Source: Mesorhizobium ciceri biovar biserrulae WSM1271 (GTDB taxonomy: Bacteria; Pseudomonadota; Alphaproteobacteria; Rhizobiales; Rhizobiaceae). From it: a stretch of DNA of 64,000 nucleotides. The stretch lies in contig NC_014923.1 in NCBI RefSeq assembly GCF_000185905.1, forward strand, positions 6,161,501-6,225,500, written 5' to 3'. The position numbers and the translations under genes are program-made. Positions 60,497 to 64,000 of this stretch are shown one piece after another. Numbering within the stretch: the stretch's first letter is position 1; each line of letters starts with the position of its first letter. Under the pieces are notes generated by a model. It saw nothing but the letters and a program-made list of their open reading frames with translations. It had not been told where the DNA came from and did not search any database.

Positions 60497-62287
60497 TTAG
60501 AACGCTTCCGCCGGCAGTGCCATCAATGTGTCAGCGCCGCTCGAAATGCGGGCGAGATGCGCCGATGTCTCCGGCATGATCCGCTCCATGAAGAAGCGCC
60601 CCGTCACGATCTTGTTGTCGTAGAAGGATTGCGCGCCATTGGCGTCCGTCTTGCCAAGTGCCACCTTGGCCATCTGCGCCCACATATAGCCCAGAGCGAC
60701 CAGGCCGAAGAGATGCATGTAGTCGGTCGAGGCGGCACCCGCATTATCGGGCTTGGCCATGCCGTTCTGCACCAGCCACATGGTCGCAGCCTGCAAATCG
60801 TTGAGACCTTTCTTCAACGCCTTGGTGAACGGCGCCATCTTCTCGTTAGCGCGGTTCTCCTCGCAGAATTCGCCGACCTCCTTGAAGAAGGCCTGCACGG
60901 CGCGGCCGCCATGCAAACCAAGCTTGCGGCCGACGAGGTCGAGCGCCTGGATGCCATTGGCGCCTTCATAGATCATGGCGATGCGGGCATCGCGCACGAA
61001 CTGGCTCATGCCGTGCTCTTCGATATAACCGTGACCGCCGAACACCTGCTGCGCCATGACGGCGTGGTCGAACCCTTTGTCGGTGAGCACGCCCTTGACC
61101 ACCGGTGTCATCAGGCCGGTGTAGTCGTCGGCGGCCTGGCGATCCTTGTCGTCGCCGGAGCGGTGGGCGATGTCGGACTTGATCGCCGTCCACAGCGCCA
61201 GCGCGCGGCCGGCCTCGTTGAAGGCTTTCATGGTCATCAGGCTGCGGCGGATGTCGGGATGGACGATGATCGGATCGGCCTTCTTGTCCGGCGCCTTCGG
61301 TCCAGACAATGAGCGGCCCTGCAAACGGTCCTTGGCGTAGCCGACAGCGTTCTGATAGGCGATCTCCGACAGCGACAACCCCTGCAGGCCGACACCGAGG
61401 CGCGCCTCGTTCATCATCGTGAACATCGCCTTCAGGCCGCCATTGGGCTCGCCGAGCAGCGTGCCCTCAGCCTCGTCATAGTTCATGACGCAGGTCGAAT
61501 TGCCGTGGATGCCCATCTTCTCCTCGATCGAGCCGCAGGAGACGGTGTTCCTGTTGCCCGGATTGCCCGACGGGTCGAGCTTGAGCTTCGGCACGATGAA
61601 CAGCGAGATGCCCTTGACGCCTTCCGGCGCACCCTCGATGCGGGCCAGCACCAGATGGACGATGTTGTCCGACATGTCGTGTTCGCCGGCCGAGATGAAG
61701 ATCTTCTGGCCTGAAATCTTATAGGTGCCATCGCCGTTCGGCACCGCTTTGGTCCGCAACAGGCCGAGATCCGTGCCGCAATGCGGCTCGGTCAGGTTCA
61801 TGGTGCCGGTCCAGGCACCCTCGATCATCCTCGGCAACCATGTCGCCTTCTGCTCGTCGGTGCCGTGGGTGATGATTGCCGCGATCGCGCCCTGCGTCAG
61901 GCCCGGATACATCATCAAGGACATATTGGCCGAGACCATATATTCGGCGACGGCGGTGTGCACGGCATAGGGCAGGCCCTGGCCGCCGAACTCGACGGGT
62001 GCGGCCAATCCCATCCAGCCGCCCTCGCGGTACTGGTCGAAGGCCTCCCTGAAGCCTTTCGGCGTGGTCACCGAGCCATCGTCGTGACGCACACAGCCTT
62101 CCATGTCGCCGACACGGTTCAGCGGATGCATGACGTTTTCGGCGAGCTTGGCGCCTTCGGCGAGGATCGCCTCGAGCACATCGGGCGTGGCGTCGGCAAA
62201 TCCGGGAAGGTTCGAATAACGCTGATAACCCAGAACCTCGTTGAGCACGAACAGCGTATCCTGAACCGGAGCCCTGTATGTCGGCAT
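60497..62287 (-). CDS. acyl-CoA dehydrogenase, long form
   Basis: 596 aa from the ATG at 62287; the frame is open 72 codons upstream through the operator and is not coding there. Longer than normal ACADs because of an extra C-terminal domain, as in FadE5/AidB-like dehydrogenases. 'MNLTEPHCGTDLGLLRTKAV' is the FAD motif, 'IFISAGEHDMSDNIVHLVLA' follows, and the helical region has 'QVFGGHGYIEEHGMSQFVRD' and 'IYEGANGIQALDL'. Such enzymes act on long-chain acyl-CoAs. First gene of the fad run, directly downstream of the palindrome at 62375-62404. Confidence 0.9.
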   Translation of the reverse strand: MPTYRAPVQDTLFVLNEVLGYQRYSNLPGFADATPDVLEAILAEGAKLAENVMHPLNRVGDMEGCVRHDDGSVTTPKGFREAFDQYREGGWMGLAAPVEFGGQGLPYAVHTAVAEYMVSANMSLMMYPGLTQGAIAAIITHGTDEQKATWLPRMIEGAWTGTMNLTEPHCGTDLGLLRTKAVPNGDGTYKISGQKIFISAGEHDMSDNIVHLVLARIEGAPEGVKGISLFIVPKLKLDPSGNPGNRNTVSCGSIEEKMGIHGNSTCVMNYDEAEGTLLGEPNGGLKAMFTMMNEARLGVGLQGLSLSEIAYQNAVGYAKDRLQGRSLSGPKAPDKKADPIIVHPDIRRSLMTMKAFNEAGRALALWTAIKSDIAHRSGDDKDRQAADDYTGLMTPVVKGVLTDKGFDHAVMAQQVFGGHGYIEEHGMSQFVRDARIAMIYEGANGIQALDLVGRKLGLHGGRAVQAFFKEVGEFCEENRANEKMAPFTKALKKGLNDLQAATMWLVQNGMAKPDNAGAASTDYMHLFGLVALGYMWAQMAKVALGKTDANGAQSFYDNKIVTGRFFMERIMPETSAHLARISSGADTLMALPAEAF

Positions 62288-62374
62288 GCTTTTTCTCCAC
62301 CCTGCAAACCCGGTCCGAATGCCCCGAAGACAAGCCAGGGCGGCATGCGGACCCATATTGGGAGCGGGATAGCA

Positions 62375-62404
62375 AAAATTGACGTTTGCGTAAACGTCAA
62401 TTTT
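62375..62404 (-). promoter_or_regulatory. palindromic operator/promoter of the fad operon
   Basis: AAAATTGACGTTT (62375-62387), GCGT, AAACGTCAATTTT (62392-62404): perfect 13-bp arms. On the minus strand it contains TTGACG as a -35, and a weak -10-like TGCTAT follows 20 nt later, the stretched spacing used by MerR-type activators. It lies 88 nt before the long acyl-CoA dehydrogenase gene. Confidence 0.7.
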
Positions 62405-62505
62405 CTCGATGCGACAAGATTCCCCGCCCCCTGGAGCAATGAGCGTAGCGGCGCGACGTTGCGCAAGCCAGCGCCGAAAGGCCATAAGAGTGGGCCAGGA
62501 CAACG

Positions 62506-62532
62506 AAAAGCCGCGTGGCAGGCCACGCGGCT
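62506..62532 (-). terminator. intrinsic terminator of the MerR gene
   Basis: AGCCGCGTGG (62509-62518) and CCACGCGGCT (62523-62532), perfect 10-bp stem with a 4-nt loop, followed on the minus strand by TTTT. It is 63 nt after the regulator's stop codon and isolates it from the fad operon. Confidence 0.85.
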
Positions 62533-62594
62533 AGACAGAACTCGGACAATCAGCAGACGACTTGGTGTCTGGCGCAATTCCTGACGGAATTGCT

Positions 62595-63053
62595 TCAGCT
62601 GGCGGCGCTCGCCTGCGGCGCCGAACGCTCGCTCAGCATCTGGCGCACCGCCGACATCGAGCCGCTGAGCTCGTTGATGGCGTCGTCGATCAGCGCCCGT
62701 TGCTTCTGCAGGCGGGCAAGCTGCTTTTCCGACTTGTCCAGCGCAAGCTTGAGCTGCTTGGTGTTTGAACCGGTGGGATCGTAGAGATCCATCATCTGCT
62801 TGACGTCGCGCAGCGAGAATCCGACCTTGCGGCCAAGCAGGATCAGCTTGAGGCGGGCCTTGTCGCGGCGCGTGTAGAGACGGGTCGAACCGTCGCGCTG
62901 CGGATTGAGCAGGCCCTTGTCTTCGTAGAAACGCAGCGTGCGCAGCGTCACTCCATATTTCTTCGCCATCTCGCCGATGCGGACGAGGTCCTCGCCGGCT
63001 TCGGCAGACATATTGGTATTGGCCGCGGTCTCGCCGGCCGAGATAAGCTTCAT
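62595..63053 (-). CDS. MerR-family regulator of the fad locus
   Basis: 152 aa from the ATG at 63053; the longer frame is not conserved. MerR helix-turn-helix ~22-90 ('VRIGEMAKKYGVTLRTLRFY', 'EDKGLLNPQRDGSTRLYTRR'), then a dimerisation coiled coil ~100-140 ('LKLALDKSEKQLARLQKQRA'). No metal-binding cysteines. MerR proteins beside acyl-CoA genes (for example LiuR types) respond to acyl-CoA or branched-chain intermediates. TTTACG-N3-ACGTCAA-like elements occur before this gene and the fad operon, suggesting autoregulation plus fad control. Confidence 0.9.
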   Translation of the reverse strand: MKLISAGETAANTNMSAEAGEDLVRIGEMAKKYGVTLRTLRFYEDKGLLNPQRDGSTRLYTRRDKARLKLILLGRKVGFSLRDVKQMMDLYDPTGSNTKQLKLALDKSEKQLARLQKQRALIDDAINELSGSMSAVRQMLSERSAPQASAAS

Positions 63054-63177
63054 GGTCACTGGCTTTCCCCGTCTGGTGGCGTCGCGGTCCTGGACCGTGC
63101 GTCGCCTGACTGGAAGCGGGGGCCTGCTTCCAGTCGTGGTTTCAACAAACAAATCGCAAACATGCGCTCAATGCGCC

Positions 63178-63196
63178 TTTTACGTTTACGTCAATT
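63178..63196. promoter_or_regulatory. operator-like element upstream of the MerR gene
   Basis: TTTTACGTTTACGTCAATT shares TTTACG-N3-ACGTCAA with the palindrome at 62375-62404. It lies about 125 nt upstream of the MerR start, a probable autoregulatory site. Confidence 0.55.
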
Positions 63197-63508
63197 CTAT
63201 ACCGATTGCCGCAGGATGACGCAAGGGCGTTCTGCGCCCCGCCCTTTATGCCGCACCGTCAGGCCAGCAGCCAACATCCTTTCGATTTCTTAAGTTTGGT
63301 TAACGCGTTGTTTACCACGTTGGGGGAAATGTGGGCGCGTCGGCTACCCGTGTTTATCCTGTATCGAATTTTTCACGGTTTTTCGGAGCGCGGGCGAGAG
63401 CCCGGGAAGCTCGTCTTCCGCCGCGGCATCGCCGCCGGTCGCCTTCGTTCCGATAGGGACCTGGGGGAACTGGCCGCGAGCCAGCCATTCTGAAAGACGG
63501 ACGCACCG
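63197..63508. other. non-coding region before the right-edge gene
   Basis: 312 nt. TTAA-N6-TTAAC at 63290-63304 is close to the CtrA site TTAA-N7-TTAAC but one base short. A short plus-strand frame (63206-63493) shows no ribosome-binding site or conserved look. Otherwise nothing recognised. Confidence 0.4.
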
Positions 63509-64000
63509 ATGAACAGCAAGCGGTCCTATCTCGATACACTCAATGCCGGCAGGCAGCGCAGGCCGCAGACCACGCTCGATCAGTTGAACCAGTCGCTGGA
63601 GACACTGGAGCAGCGGCTGGAGCGGACGCGCGAGGATCCGATGGCACGTCCCGAACTCCGCCAACCCGATCCCCGCCAATATGGTGCCGATGCGCGCTAC
63701 CCCGCCGCCCGGCCCTCTGGCCAGCAGCGCTGGTATGAGGACCCGCAGCCCGCGTCGCGTCCGAAGAGCCCGATGCAGGGAGCCGCCGCTTTCGAGCAGA
63801 ATTACCAGGCCATTGCCCGCGATATCGATCGCGTGCGCGGCCAGGAGGATGGCGTTGCCATGGTCGGCAAGATCGCCGGCGAATTGCGCGGCATGCGCGA
63901 GGAATTGCGCCACCAGATGACCGCAGGCCTGCAGCGGGAATTCGAAGCGCTACGCAAGGACATCGAGCGGGCCTTCCAGTCAGGCGCAAGGCCCGGTGCT
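63509..64000 (+). CDS. coiled-coil protein with PodJ-like N-terminus (partial)
   Basis: 164 codons visible from the ATG at 63509; the gene continues past the right edge. The opening 'MNSKRSYLDTLNAGRQRRPQ' is followed by 'TTLDQLNQSLETLEQRLERT', a short coiled coil with an LNxxLExLExR pattern seen at the start of rhizobial PodJ/SEL1-like polarity proteins, then a disordered Pro/Arg/Gln-rich part and another coiled coil ('VGKIAGELRGMREELRHQM'). Large PodJ-type proteins organise one cell pole and end in SEL1 repeats and a peptidoglycan-binding domain. Only the N-terminus is available, so this name is tentative. Confidence 0.7.
   Translation, partial: MNSKRSYLDTLNAGRQRRPQTTLDQLNQSLETLEQRLERTREDPMARPELRQPDPRQYGADARYPAARPSGQQRWYEDPQPASRPKSPMQGAAAFEQNYQAIARDIDRVRGQEDGVAMVGKIAGELRGMREELRHQMTAGLQREFEALRKDIERAFQSGARPGA

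Noticed and set aside
63206..63493. 95-codon plus-strand frame before the PodJ-like gene
   Set aside because: No ribosome-binding site, no conserved features, and covers a likely promoter region.

Overview
The window looks like chromosome of an alphaproteobacterium of the order Hyphomicrobiales, most probably Mesorhizobium or a close relative. The evidence is GC-rich coding sequence with Rhizobiales markers: ALAS-type hemA, a SAM-II riboswitch in front of metZ, GcrA with GANTC sites, a class I lysyl-tRNA synthetase, gbpR/chvE/gguAB/araD1, a double-length dCTP deaminase, and several intergenic palindromic repeats of the kind scattered through Mesorhizobium genomes. No insertion sequence, prophage or CRISPR array was seen. 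The assignment comes from recognised families, not a database search.

Layout. 1-7.4 kb: a racemase fused to a degenerate arginase-like domain (cut by the left edge), dadA, galE, hemA with a FixK/FNR-like box upstream, an aminotransferase and mscL. 7.8-8.3 kb: a ParDE/RelE-type toxin-antitoxin pair with a palindromic operator over its -10. 8.4-13.1 kb: a very large transporter-like hybrid histidine kinase facing a NarL-type regulator, then a small exported coiled-coil protein. 13.3-19.5 kb: DUF952-pyrD, a MATE exporter, an HDAC-like deacetylase, a small membrane protein, a structured RNA candidate ahead of an Omp25-like porin, and a lipoprotein. 19.6-27.6 kb: an OmpR/QseC-type two-component pair, then a glycan-modification run (GtrB-like transferase, methyltransferase, GtrA flippase, GT-C-like membrane protein, O-acyltransferase), ending at tRNA-Gly(CCC).

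28-34.7 kb is a complete sugar-uptake locus: GbpR-type LysR regulator divergent from chvE-gguA-gguB-araD1, with a hairpin terminator between chvE and gguA. 34.9-44.2 kb holds a cationic amino-acid binding protein, dcd, metZ behind a SAM-II riboswitch plus terminator, a GT21 glucosyltransferase, apaG, hslO, argF-argD and gcrA. A 150-bp intergenic space made almost wholly of two inverted arrays of an 8-bp repeat separates gcrA from corA. 45.5-48.6 kb is a phosphate block (phoU, phoR, ppk2) without the pst transporter genes.

48.7-52 kb is a quorum-sensing unit, luxR-luxI-crotonase, divergent from a family 3 solute-binding protein. Next come a TerB-like protein, lysK, and an S24/C1-type regulator in operon with a secreted nuclease-like protein. 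55.8-63 kb is a beta-oxidation run (fadB, fadA and two acyl-CoA dehydrogenases) preceded by a MerR-family regulator. A shared TTTACG-N3-ACGTCAA-like element sits in front of both the regulator and the first dehydrogenase. The right edge cuts a coiled-coil protein with a PodJ-like N-terminus.

The strongest observations beyond routine annotation are the racemase/pseudo-arginase fusion, the explicit terminator/antiterminator logic at the SAM-II riboswitch, the 88-nt structured element at 18.03-18.12 kb, the period-8 inverted arrays, the GANTC cluster before gcrA, the luxI-crotonase unit, the autoregulated S24-nuclease cassette and the fad operator palindrome.
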